Shown here: positions 43,062 to 56,300 of the stretch, in pieces
How the letters are laid out: each line of letters opens with the position of its first letter
How positions within the stretch are numbered: the stretch's first letter is position 1
Assembly: GCA_037954325.1 (NCBI GenBank)
Contig: JBBMNZ010000027.1
Coordinates: 5,955,001 to 6,019,000, forward strand
Direction of reading: 5' to 3'
DNA length: 64,000 nt
DNA from: Fistularia commersonii
Lineage: Eukaryota; Chordata; Actinopteri; Syngnathiformes; Fistulariidae
Translations under genes and position numbers: made by a program
Notes under the pieces: model-generated
Told to the model about the DNA's origin: nothing
The model's input: the letters and a program-made list of their open reading frames with translations, nothing else
The model's database searches: none

Positions 43062-46000
43062 TCTTCTTTTAGCCATCTTCTATAGCAGGAAGTTGAGTGC
43101 CTGTAATGCATAGGGATGTTTTCACCACCCTCTGTAGTGCCTTGCGATCAGCCACACAACAGTTCCCATACCAAACTGTTACACAGTTGGTCAAAATGCT
43201 GCCTATTGCACAGTAGTAGACGTTACCCAGGATGTCAGCTGACAGATGGTTCTTTTTCAGTGCCTTGGAAAGAAGAGATGCTCATAGGCCTTCTTAATCA
43301 GGTTGGAGGTATTGGTTGTCCAGGACAGATTCTCAGAGATGTGGGTCCCCAGGAATTTGAAGCTGGAGACTCGTTCTACCTCCATTGATGTGTTGATGTG
43401 GAGGGGGGCATGGGCGTCTCCTTTCTCTCTCCTGAAGCCCACAATGATCTTTTTGGTTTTACTGGGGTTGAGGAGCAGGTTGTTGTCGACACACCATGCA
43501 GCTAGGTGTTTTACATCTGCCCTGTATTCAGACTCATCATTGTCACTAATGAGTCGAATCACTGTTATGTCGTCTGCAAACTTTATGGTGGAGATTCAAG
43601 ATTCAAAGCGTTTATTGTCACATGTAGAGTATAGAAACGAGTTTCCCTGTACAGTGAAATTCCAACTTTGCTGTCCACAGTGCATTGGGATATGTGCTGG
43701 TGGAAGACTTTAAACATTGTTATAAATATGATTCTAGATATGAATGTGAACATTGCAATAGAACAGTGAGTAGAGTACTGTGCAATAAGACGTTTGAGTG
43801 CAGCTTGGTGTGCAACTCACAAAGTGCAGGTGCAAGGATGAGTGCAATTTGAGTGCAAATTAAGTGGCTGCAGACTTTACATGTGCAGGAAGAAGAATGA
43901 GTGTTAGCTGTTTAAGTGTCTGATGGCAGTCGGGTAGAACAAGTTTGTTAATCGTGCCCTCTTGGGGAGGGGGACATTGTATGGGTTCTTGAAGCAGGTG
44001 GGGACGGTGCTCTGGCTGAGGGAGAGGTTGAAGATGGCACTGAGAACATCAGCCAGCTCACTGGCACGAGCTCTGAGGGCCTGCCCTGGGATGTTGTCCT
44101 AGTTGGATCCAAACATAGGTCTGCAGTCATGGGTGAAGAGGGAGTAGATGAAGGGGCTCACTGGGGAGTGCCCGTGTTGAGTGTGATGAAGGTGGATGTG
44201 TTGCAGTCTGACCTGACACGTTGGGGTCTGTTGGTTACATAGTCCATTATCCAATTACAGAGGGAGTTATTGATTCCTAGACCCACAAGCTTTGTGATTA
44301 ACTTGGAGGGGATGACTGTTGAATTCTGAGCTGAAGTCAACAAACAGCATTCTAGCATGTGTTCTTGCTGTCCAGGTGTGAGAGTACACATCCTCAGTGT
44401 AGCATCCTCTGTACTCCTGTTGCTACTGTAATCAAATTAGTGTGGAGCAAGTGTGGTGGGCAGACATTCCTTGATGTGAACCAAGACCAGTTGCTCATCA
44501 CAATGGGAGTTAGTGCCACTGGGTGGTAATCATTCAGGCATGTGGAGAGAAATGTTTTGGCACTGGCACTACAGAGGTGGTTTTGAAGCACGCTGGTACG
44601 ACTGCTTCGGCCAGAGACAGGTTGAAGATGTCCATTAAGGCTCCTGAAAGCTACTCATCGCAAGCACTGCGCACACGTCCAGGTATGCCATCAGGGCCAG
44701 CAGTCTTACATGCGTTGATGTGGCTCAGTATGTTCTGTATGTCTGTGTGTGAGTAGCTGGTGGTCATCAGAGGGCTTGATCTTAATAGGCGTCTCATTAT
44801 TGTCCTTATCGAAACAAGAATAAAGGTCATACAGCACGTTGGAGAAGGACACAATCATGGTAGTTGATTAGGTGTTGCTGCTCTTGGAATCTGTGATGGC
44901 CTGGATGCCCTGCCACATATGTGGGCGATCACAGTTGACAAAGTGTTCTCCACTTTTAGCTTGTGTTCGTGCTTGGACTTCTTGATGCCCCTCTTCAGCT
45001 CTGCCCTGGTTGTGTTTTAGGCCACTGCATCACCTGATCTGAACGCCATATTGCTAGCCTTCAGCTGGAGGCACACTTCCCTGTTAATCCTGTTAATCCG
45101 TGGTTTCTGATTGGGGTATGTGGTAATCTGTTTCTCTGTTGTGACATTGTCAGTTGTGATGTTGATATGAAGGATGTAGGGCAGGATTACACTTTCTTCT
45201 GGAAGGAAAATCCAACAGGAGGACATCATCAGCATGGTGTGGGACTGGGAATAAAAAAAACACTTCTACCAAAGACTCCCAGAAACACCCATTGGCATAA
45301 GTGAAAAGCTTATGTCACCAAGGATCCCTCTGACCAAGAAGCGATATGCCACCCTTTTGAGTGTTTATGCTCTGACTCTTCCATCAACGGATGACATGAA
45401 AGACCATTTCTACCAGGAATTAAATGAGATTCTCCGTCACATATGCAAGGTTGCAAGGAGGTTATTGGGTGATTTCAATGCCAGAGTGGGGAAGGACAGC
45501 AAGGTGTGAAAATACGCCACGCCATCCATCCCTGGAGGTCAGGGAATAAGGGGCTTGACTATGCCTGTCTTAAAAATCCTATAGATCAGGACAATGTTCA
45601 TCGTTCCCTTGCTGGAAACCTGAGCGGCATTGGGTCTTTGCTGCATACAGATGTATCAGTTGATGCTAAATTGATTGCCCACCACCATGCTTGGGCAAAA
45701 GCATGCAGCACACAGTATCGTACTCAACAACCCCACATCAGCTGCACTCTGCTAGAGGTGGCTGACATGTAGGAGAGAGCTGCAAATAAGACTATGTGCC
45801 CTGCAGAATGAGTGGTGGACATCAAAGGCTACTGAGATACAATCATATACCAATAACAACAATATGCACAACTTTTATGATGCAGTGAAAAACTCAGTCA
45901 CTTCCTTGAAGGCTTCTGATGGTATAAACCTCCTCAAAGAGAAAAAGCCCACCACCAACAGATGGGCAGAACACTTTGAAGACCTCCTGAACCAGCCCTC

Positions 46001-49000
46001 CCCAACAGACCCCTCAATGGTGGATAAGTTACCTGACCACCCCACTATTAAAGACCTTGATCTTCCACTAACCTTTGAGAAGGTTAGATGTCAGTAAGAT
46101 GGCTGAAGAAAAACAAGGCTCCTGGCCCTGATAACATTCCTGCAGAGATCTTCAAATATGGCGGCTACCTCTGCACTCACAAGCTCTACCTCTTTATTGC
46201 AGACATCTGGCAGCAAGAAACAGTCCCTCAACATTGGAGGGACGCAAACATCATCACCATCCTCAAAGGCAAAAGAGAAAAGTCCATCTGTGGCAGCAGC
46301 TGTCGCATTTCACTATTTGCGGTTGCTGGCAAAGTCTTGGCCAAAGTCATGGGGCTCTGTTAATGTAGCAAAGACCGAGGTACTGTGCCAGTGGGCAGCT
46401 ACTCCCCTCACCTCAACCACCAACCTTCACCATCTCAGACCAGCCCCTTGCAATTGCAGACTCTTTAAAATACCTTCACACTAAACTATCTGTTCACCAG
46501 GCAGTAGTCCTAACAACAGCCTTCTACACCTGTGAAACATGGACACCATATGTACGACACCTGAGGATGCTCGAGGCCTTCCACATCAGATGCCTACAAT
46601 GCATCCAGGGTATATGCTGGAGGGACTGCGTCCCCCACATGGATATACTCTGCAAGACTTACTGGATCCGTATCGAGGCCACAGTCGGCCAACACCAGCT
46701 CTGCTGGGTTGGCCAAATATCACCTGCCACGGAAAGTTCTCTAAGGCCAATTACATCTTAGACAACGCACTGCTGGTGGCCGGAAAAGGTGATACAAGGA
46801 CCAACTGAAAATCCTGATGAAGAAGTGCAGCCTGAAGCCAACCCAGCAAGAGGAGGCCTGGCGGAGGCTCTGCAAATAAGGTGTGCACAGATCCTTGAGG
46901 AGGATCGAACTAATAGACGGATGAAGAAATCCACAAGGAGACATGAATCTAGCACAAAATCTCCAACCCTAGCCTGTGGATTCACTTGCCCTGACTGCAG
47001 CAGACAGTGTGGATCAAGGATTGCTCTCCACAGCCACAGCAAGACTCACAAGTACCAGAAGCAGGATTGTCATCATCGGACATGATGAACCACGAAGAGA
47101 GGGAGTGTCTGTGTGTGTGTATACACACCATATTTATTTGTCATGTAGTTTTGTTTAAATGAACCGCAAAGTTCTGCTGCAAAGAAGTAACTGTAAAATC
47201 CTGATATGTGTTTTTAGTTGAGATTTCAGTGCTACGTCACAAATATTGTCTTACTAATAATGTTTTATTATTTCTGTTAAAAGTGGTAACTTTTTAAACA
47301 GAAATCAAATGAACAGACCTCTTGATTTACTGTTACGTTTAAGGTTTAAACTGCAGTGGTTACACATTGTGATCAGATAAAACGAGAGACCAAGAGACCA
47401 TGTACAAAAAAACATCAATACCATACACGGGGGAGAGATGCTTTAAATCAGATTTAGCTAAAACTAATTTTCATCTGTTTTTCCCAAGACACCGTCGTTG
47501 TTAATGATATTCACTTTTGCCATGTTAACTCTAACTGTTTTCAAAATTATTCATCAAGAAATCAGCTTCTGCTGGTGAGGTGGCTTGGACCCCCTATTTC
47601 ATACTTATACAGCATTTGACTGGCATTGAGGCACAACCCCTTTGCATCTTTAATTTTTTCAGGGTTCTCTGCTAAATGGTCGGAAGACATCACACATCTC
47701 CCGCCAACCTGTGCCCCATACACATTTATATCTGTCTGTGTCACACCATAGTCCATTTATTGCAACAAAGGGTTGGAAAGAATGCACTATGCTCCAGAGA
47801 GTACTCCCCAGTGACCCACCAGCAGCAGTGGCACAATAAAGCCAAATAGAGAAGTGGAGACTGTGGGCTAGATATTACTTATTATCGCCTCTCTCCAAGC
47901 GTGAATTTGTGCCTGAAAATCCACACATAAGTTGGTGAAAACATTAATTCTATGGGTACTTACAAATGCTTACACACCACCGTGGGACATAAATCATGTG
48001 CAATGGGAAATGTTCTTTTTTTCTCTTTTGAGGAACATCAATTTCATTGTAATTACGTCTCCGGAAAATAAGATTGATATGGCAAACTCTTGATTGTATA
48101 CTTCTGTGTACTTCATAGTCATAGTTGGCGAATATAGGCCCTGTGATCTGTGGGACCATGTTTTTGAAATCAGCTAGTACTGCACAACAGCAAAATTATC
48201 TCTGCAACCTAATTTAGAAATGGAAGTACAAAACCTATAATCAATAATTATGATATTTCCCTAATGTCCACTCGCAGCATCCTTTGTGGAAAGGTATAGT
48301 ATGTCTGAAGTACCCTTGACAATGACACCCCTTCAGTCTTGCATAAAAAGATTCCCCTGATCCACGTTTTGGGGATGCATTCCTGTTTATCACTATCAAC
48401 ATGGTACTGCCATAAATTCAGATGCACATGGATAACAAAATGTTTTAAGTCCTGGGCACGCCAAGCCCATTGTTGGGGGTTAGGGTTTCTCCTTTGTAAA
48501 ACAACTGGAATTATTATTCAGGGAAGAAGAGAGTTGGGGACATACTGTATAGGGTTAACAACACAAGATTACATGCGGTTCATTTAATCTTGACCGAGAA
48601 CCACTCTGTACCTCTATGAAACCTACCTCACTGGGGAGGTCTCAAGGAGATATTCACAGAGTGAATATTATTTGTGCTGCATACTGTATATTCCCCCAAA
48701 TGGGCATGCCATAAGAGCTGCTAATAGACTATCAGAATGCGTTCACACCCTGCTCCAGTACATTCCTGGGGCTCCTGTTTTTATACTTGCTGATTTTAAT
48801 CACTGTGGGCTCAGGCGGGCACTAACTGGATTTAACCAGTGTGTTAAATGCGGAACAATGAATAATAGAGGTCTGGACTGCTGCATTCACACTATTGGGT
48901 GGGTTGGGTGGTTTGGGGGGAGGTAAAAAGCTAAGCCTAGCTCTCCTTTCTCCAACACACATCACTGGACAGTGGATGTCATGCCCACAAACAAATCTGT

Positions 49001-50257
49001 GTTCAAGTAAAGTCAGACCCAGCAAAAGTTGGTGCTACAGTGGATTAAGGGAAATGCTGGAACATTCAGGGTTTTCACAGCATTGATGGAAGCAGTTTTC
49101 ATCTGCTCCGGGGAAGCAGAAGAGGGAGCTGATCAGTTTGCCTTTAAACTTTACATGTGCATTATATTTATGTTTTGTATCACCTTAGTACAAAACACAT
49201 CACAGACACAGTTACAATGACAATAAGAAACTAAATCCACTTGTGAGTGAAAGAGAAGATTTGATCCACAATTGAGACGCCTCAATTATAATTGAACAAA
49301 AGAAAAAAACGAACAAACCTGAATCCTGAAATGAAACATATCATAGTTCTGATCAAATATCAAGTGAATTTCTGTTTATTAAAAAAAAAAGAGGGGGGGG
49401 GGTAAAACTCAAGATTCTATAACCATCTCTGATGTTTTTGACAGAGGAAATTGATCCACTGCAGGTTTAAACTATTTTTAATAAAGTCTACTTGCTGGCA
49501 TTAGAAACTAATCTGATTTGACTTACTGCGATTTGACGCTATTTTTTTTATTGTTACATATTTGGTATGTAACACAGTATTGTCTCAGCATACAAATGTT
49601 TTAGAGTGATTCAATGGATTGAGTACAAGCTGAATTTTCTGCACTGCACAACACTTCATTGCTCTGCTGTGTTAATCATTTATTTTTCCAATGCATTACG
49701 TGATTATACTGATGCAGCATTGCACACTTTTTTGCCTTCAATGCATGTTTCTGTGTCGATGTATTCTTTCATAATAAAGCGCCTGACTGTAGTCTTGCAT
49801 TGCACTTATAACCAAACTGAATTCTTGGCTGCCCTTCAGAATAATAAATCTAATCGCATCTCATAGCAACTACAATTATTATTACTCCATGCTCTGGATT
49901 CCACTTTTTCAGGAACATATCCTTCATAATGTTTTGAAAAGGATTACTTTTGGTAGCAAACAATAATCTGTATGAAATATGAATTCTTTGAAACCCTAAT
50001 AAATAATGGGTACTTTTCTGCTCTTTATGCAGGTTTTGAGATTCAGTGCACCAAAATTCAATTAAGCTTCAAGATTTGAAAGAGTAGTGGAGCGTCAACA
50101 TCTGGGATCTTTACCGAACCAAAGATCCCCTTTGCTAACCCATTGCAGGGGAAGCCGATGAGACAGCAGTTGAAAACTGATGAGAGTTCACATAGACTTA
50201 TCGTAAAAGCAATATTTACAGAAGAAAATGTTTTACGAAAGCAAATACAGATATATG

Positions 50258-50303
<46 letters not shown>

Positions 50304-53300
50304 TTCTCCTTATATTTTATATATATCTTCTTCTTGTCCTTTTGGCTTTTCCCTTCAGGGCTTGCCACAGCAAATCAATCTTCTCCATCAAACCCTATTC
50401 GCTGCATCCTCCTCTCTCACACCAACTACCTTCATATCTTCTCTCGTTCTCGAGACCTCTTGCCTGCAAGCTCCAATTCCAGCATCCCTTCTTTGTGCAT
50501 GACCGAACCATCTCATTCTAGCCTCTCTAACCTTCTCTCCCAAACACCTAAAATGTGCTGTTCCTGTGATAGAATCATTCGCGATCCTATCCATCCTTGT
50601 CACCCCCAAAGAGAACCTTTGCCCCTTCATCTCTGTGACCTCTCGGTCTGCCTCCTGTTTTTTCGTCACTGTTACTGTTTCTAGGCAATACAGCATTGCT
50701 GGTCTCACCGCTATCTTGTACACCTTTACTTTAATTCTGGCTGATAGGTCTTCTATCGCATTGTAGCCCTGACACTTTTCTCCACCAATTCCACCATGCT
50801 AGAACCTCTTTTCCACACTCTCCTTTGACCCTAAGTACCTGAAATCCTCAAACTTCTCGATCTCCACTCCCTGTAGCCTCACCGTTCCACCCATGTTCCT
50901 CACATTTACAGACATACACTCTATGTTGCTGAAACTAATCTTCATTCCTCTCCTCTCCAGAGCATACTCTAGATTTTCCTCAACTTGTTCTCTGCTATCA
51001 CTACAGATCATTGTCATCTGCAAATATCATTGTCCACGGAGATTCCTGTCTAATCTCATCTGTCACCCTGTCCATCACCACTGCAAACAAGAAGGGGCTC
51101 AGAGCTGATCCCTGCTGAAGTCCCACCTCCACCTTGAACTTCTCTGTTACCTCTACAGCGTTTACAGCACACCTCACCACTGTCTCAAAGCCGGCATAAA
51201 TGTCCTGCACCAGTGTAATACACTTTTCTGCTACACCAGACTTCCTCATACAATACCAACAATACCAGAGTTCCTCTCTTGGCACCCTGTCAGGCCTTTT
51301 CTAGGTCTGCAAAAATGCAATGCAGCTCCCTCTGGCCGTCTCTGTACTTTTCTATCAGCAATCTCAAGCTTAATACTGCATATGTAGTCTTCTTTCTAGG
51401 CATGAAGACACTTCCATACCTCATCAGGACCGACTGCCTTTCCACTATTCCACTTCTTCACTGCCTTCCCTACCTCCCTTTTACTAATCTCTGCTACTTT
51501 GTGGTCTACAATAGTCACCTCCTTTACCCTTAATCCTCTTTCATTTTCTTCATTCATCAGCTCTTCAAATTACTCCTTCCATCTTACCATCACTCTTCTA
51601 GCATCTGTCAATACATTTCCTTCCCATTCCTTAATCACCCTGAAGTGCTGTACATCCTTTCTATCTCTGTTTTGCCAACCTGTATAGACCATTCTCTCCT
51701 TCCTTACTGTCCAACCAAGCATACAAGTCATCATATGCCCTTTGTGTTCCCTTTGCTACCTCCCTGCTACCTTAGCTGTAGTTGTCCAGTCATCTGGACG
51801 CTCTGCCTGACCCCCGGAGCCTTTTTCAGCTCCTCCCTGAAAACCATACAGTTTGTGCAGGTTATGGCTTTATATATCATTGTCTCATTGTAAACAAAAC
51901 TTTAACATTTAGGTTGAACCCTATTTTACTTGAATAATTTTTTTTCATACTTTATACTCGTTTCACCCTTAACCATTCATCAACTGATATTCGTTTACTT
52001 TTGCTGAGCAGCAAAGTTAATCTTCTACCAAATTCAGTTAATTAATGCACTTGATGCAGTACAGCAATGGTATAGATCCCCTTCTAATTTCACAGAAAAC
52101 AATTAATTTATACTGAAGTTAAACAAATTGGCAACTTGAGTATATACATCTTTAGGCTTAGTCTGCCCAGTGAAATAGTACTAATTGCCTAACAAATTTC
52201 AAAAAGAAATGGAAAAAAAAACAATTAAATCCTAGCTCATACTTGATTCAGTTTACATCAGTTAACTTTTGCACAAAGAAGTACTCCAGTGAAATTTTCT
52301 GTATTATGATTGTAATTGAAAATGTTGTTGCGTTACCCTCAACACTAAGATTTACCTATCAATCCCAGGTTTCCAGCCAATATTCATCATCTAAACACAG
52401 TCCGCCTCTCTATTTATTCACTAATACACATTTACTTGAAAATATCTCAGTTATAATTAGATTAATCTACAACGTAATTCACTGTAATAAATTGCATTAA
52501 ACCCTCTCTTCATGATATCGGCAATATTCAAAATTTATGAAGGCCCAGTTGTTTTGATTTATTTGAATGATTTTTGTAGAGAATGTTATTATTGTCTTGT
52601 TAAAACGTGCTGGGTACCTAATAACCCTAATTTTAAGCTAATTAATATAAAACATATTGAAAAAAAAACACATTTTTCAAATCCCCTCCCCTAGTTTGGG
52701 ATATGCTTGCTTTGTCTTTGTGAACCTCATAAATGTACGAGTGGGTATAGAAATATTCCAAAAAGCAATTCCAAGATTTGCTTGCATATTTAAAGTGCCC
52801 CTTCAGTCAGATATTCATTTTTCTTCTTGTTCTTAAATAAGTTTGAGGAGCAGAGTCTGAAAACACAAGGGTTTTTCATATGGATTGATGAATTGTGTAA
52901 ATTTCTGCTGTGCTCACAAAAGGCAAAAAGGCAGACTTACAAGTAATACTTGTCACATTAAACATATTTTAATCCAGATGTGGTTAACAGTAAATCATAC
53001 ATAGAGGAAGGAAGGTGAGGCTTAAATACTTCAGTGCAGAACAGCACTGAAGGAGGTTGGAGTGAATAGTAATAGTTGGTTGCAGACATTTGCTCCATGT
53101 TTTGGTACTGGTGCAAAAGTAATATTGCCAGTTTTTACCTTTCACAGCGGTCATTTTAGAATCCATATAATCAAATTAGCAGACCCACCTTGGCCTTGCT
53201 GTGGGCTGCCGGACATATTTGTCTGAAATTAGAAGTGGTTTGGCAAATTCCTAGCAGAGTACTTGAATAGCACGCTGACATCTTCTTCCTGGTAAAAGTG

Positions 53301-56300
53301 CTTCATCTTATCAACGTGCCCAGATATCTGCACCCCGTGGCGCACCTGCCGCTGAAAGGCCATGGAAGCTGATCTTTGAATTGGTTTTTCAGGGTTTTGC
53401 CCATAACCCGCTGATGAATTAATGAAGAGACATGAAACTACCGCTCTGAACCATGTGCCTGGCCTTCAGACTAGTGGAGGACTTTATAGCTTACAAATAC
53501 AGTCCATTTTTCCCAAAAGTACAACATGTGAAATGAATAAAAGCTGAATTTTAATTTACACTGCAATTTCAAATCAGGGAGGAAGAGTTGGTGACATTTT
53601 AGGATTCTAATGAGGTAATTACTTTAAGAATAAATTAACAACATGTGGAGGGGATCATTTTTAAGTGCCTTAAAAAATGTTAATAAAAAGTGAAAAGTTG
53701 GATGATTAAAACATTAAGTGAAATGTTAAAACGCTAAGACTGATTACCTTCGTCTTTCACCACCAGCCAGTCAAACTGTGGCTCCAGGTCAAAATCAGAA
53801 AAGAGAAGATGGATGCGGCTCCCTGGTTCGGATATTATCAACCACACGCAGTTCAAGTTGTTCCCATATTCCTCAGGGTAGTTTGGGGACAGTATGGTCC
53901 CCGAAGGAGCCGTGAAGTTGAAGAAACAAGAGACTACGACGAGTAAGGAAAAAGAATGATGTTATGTACAAATAGAGAAAGGGCAAAATCGAAGCTGCGG
54001 TAAACAGAAACTTTGATAAACACATTTGAAAATAGAAATGTGGTACTTACAAATACAGGTTGGTTTATTGCCTGACCACTGATTGTTGTGCTGGCAGGTG
54101 ATGCTTTTTTCTCCGACTAGTTCAAAAGCCGCCTGGCAAAAAAATGTCAGCACATCTCCATGCTGAAAGCGATCACCACTACGACGACCAAATGCTGGCA
54201 CTCCAGGATCGCCACAGCCTCCCCGCTCGATCTCTGTGACAGACGTGCACAGATTAATGATTGAGGCAATAACTGATGACAACATTTAATGGTAAAAGTT
54301 TAGTGATCTATTTATTTTTCAATTTTTTGGAGGAAGGTGGAGTTATAATCTTTCATATGAAAGTACAACTATAGTTATGCTAGTTGTTCGTCAGAATTTC
54401 TGTAATTTTGGCATCATATAGTCCTAAAGTATTATTTGGCGTTTTTCTTAACAGAATTTCTTGTAACTTATCATATTTTTTTAACCAAGTTCTGTAGATA
54501 TAGCTGTTTCTTAAATGTTGATGGCAGGAGAGGATGTGTCCAAATCTTACTCAAAAGGAAAAAATACATTGCGCTATGGCTGAGGTCAAGAGAAATGCAA
54601 TTATACCTTTTGGTGTGTACGGCAAGGATCCCTTTACTGCTGTCTGTACAAAACGACTTCAGACGTCTTTGAGAGCCGTTTAACTTAACTCATCATAGAT
54701 GAGTAAATGGGACACAAGAGGATCAGTCCTTCAAATCTAAACGATCAACACTTCCTTTTCAAAACATCCAGCACAAGTCTTAACTGGCCCGCCATCAGGT
54801 TGATAAATACTTTTTAAAAGACAAGCATCAAAAATAATAGATGTTTAAGCAGGGTGGACTGGTATGTTTAATAGGTTTTTGTTTCTTAATATTTGGGAGG
54901 GACATTATACAACAAAATATTAGAAAAAAGTAATCTCAGTGTTTTGCCTGTCCAATTTTGTAACAGTATTTATTTATTTTTTTTACGCAAGCAACAGATG
55001 TTGGCAGCCTGCAAGATGATACCAATTAAAAAGGAAAGACTGTCTAATTGGGTTTTACTGCTGAATGATATAATAATAAGTGCTGCATCTCTCCACTGTT
55101 ACCCTCTTCAAATCGCTTCCCTTGTTTCAGTCGGCCTTCCTTTCTAACGGCTGCTTTCCCTTAATTTGCTAAATACACTGTGCTCTGTTGGCACACTGTG
55201 TGACATTAGCAGTGCCACTGAGGAGGTCTGCAATTACGTTCTGTGACTTTTGTGACTTTTTTTCCATCCCTCCTTCCCTTAATGGAAAACTGTTTTCATC
55301 CTTCAAGACCCCCTTTAAAATCTGACATTCCACCAGACATCTGTCATCTTGTAATGCTCCACCATGCTCCTGGATTTGCTCTGGGCAAATACATCTCAAG
55401 GTTAGCTCTGCGTGTGTGTGTGTTGGTGTGTGTGTGAGTGTGAGTATGTGCTTGTTCGTGTGTGTCTTGGTGTGTGTGTTGGTATGCATTGTCTATACTC
55501 TTACTGTATGGGTGGATGTAAGTATACCCATAAGGATAGAATATTTAGCCAAGTTGTTAAACATGATTCAGGGCACCCACCTGTGACTTTAGGTCTGATA
55601 AGTCTGACAATATCACTGTAATAGCATCCTTGAGTCATTTTCCTTTCCAAAGGTTTTTCCTATCTTTTTTTTTTGTTTCTCATTCTTCCTTTTGAACACT
55701 TTATAGGACAGCATCATTTAGATTTACAACTCAGTACAACATTTTATGATTCTGTCTCTTTTCCTTTCCAACAGTCACATATTATGCAAAGTAATCTACA
55801 TAATCAAGCATAGAAAATACAACACAACATGGAAGATGAATGTAATAAAATGTTAACGACCTGCCTGGTTTTCTATTTTGTATATTTTAGCCCGGTACCT
55901 AACAAATCATATCTAATTTGATTTGCTGCCAAACACTTTTTGAGGCATAATACAGAGAATTCTCTGTCTTGCAAAATGTTCCAGAAACATATGCTCCATT
56001 TCATGCCAGTTCAGCGGAAACAAGTCTTTTTCATTTATTTGTAATGTTTTGTTTGTATGATGAGGAGTCAAGGACACTCTTCATATGGAAACATAAAAAT
56101 ACGCTGACAAATATCTACCTTATTAAAGTAAATTTTTTGCAGCACATTTACTTTGCATGTTTATACATATACGTTGCGTTCAACAATGAAAAAAAAACAA
56201 ATAATCCTCCTTACAAAGTAGAGCAGTGCTATATCATGCTTAGATTAACTTCTTTTATTGTTTAATAAATAAACACATCAATCTGAAATCTTGGCAGCAG

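Larger units (their letters stand above)
42410..53747 (-). other. csmd1 intron inside CUB4, filled with LINE fragments
   Basis: 11,338 bp, the largest intron in the window. From 43.0 to 51.9 kb it is mostly retroelement: a minus-strand LINE with a nested insertion, a plus-strand LINE, an unnamed repeat, an endonuclease fragment and another minus-strand LINE. From 51.9 to 53.7 kb no element is recognisable. A patch at 53160-53480 is less AT-rich, and I cannot assign it. Confidence 0.8.

Noticed and set aside
50058..50300. Possible extra CUB exon between 42409 and 53748
   Set aside because: The two CUB4 exons join in frame and give a complete domain without it; the frame reads into a TA repeat.
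53160..53480. Less AT-rich patch as a candidate exon or conserved element
   Set aside because: Both strands show stops and no domain. Conservation cannot be judged from one sequence.
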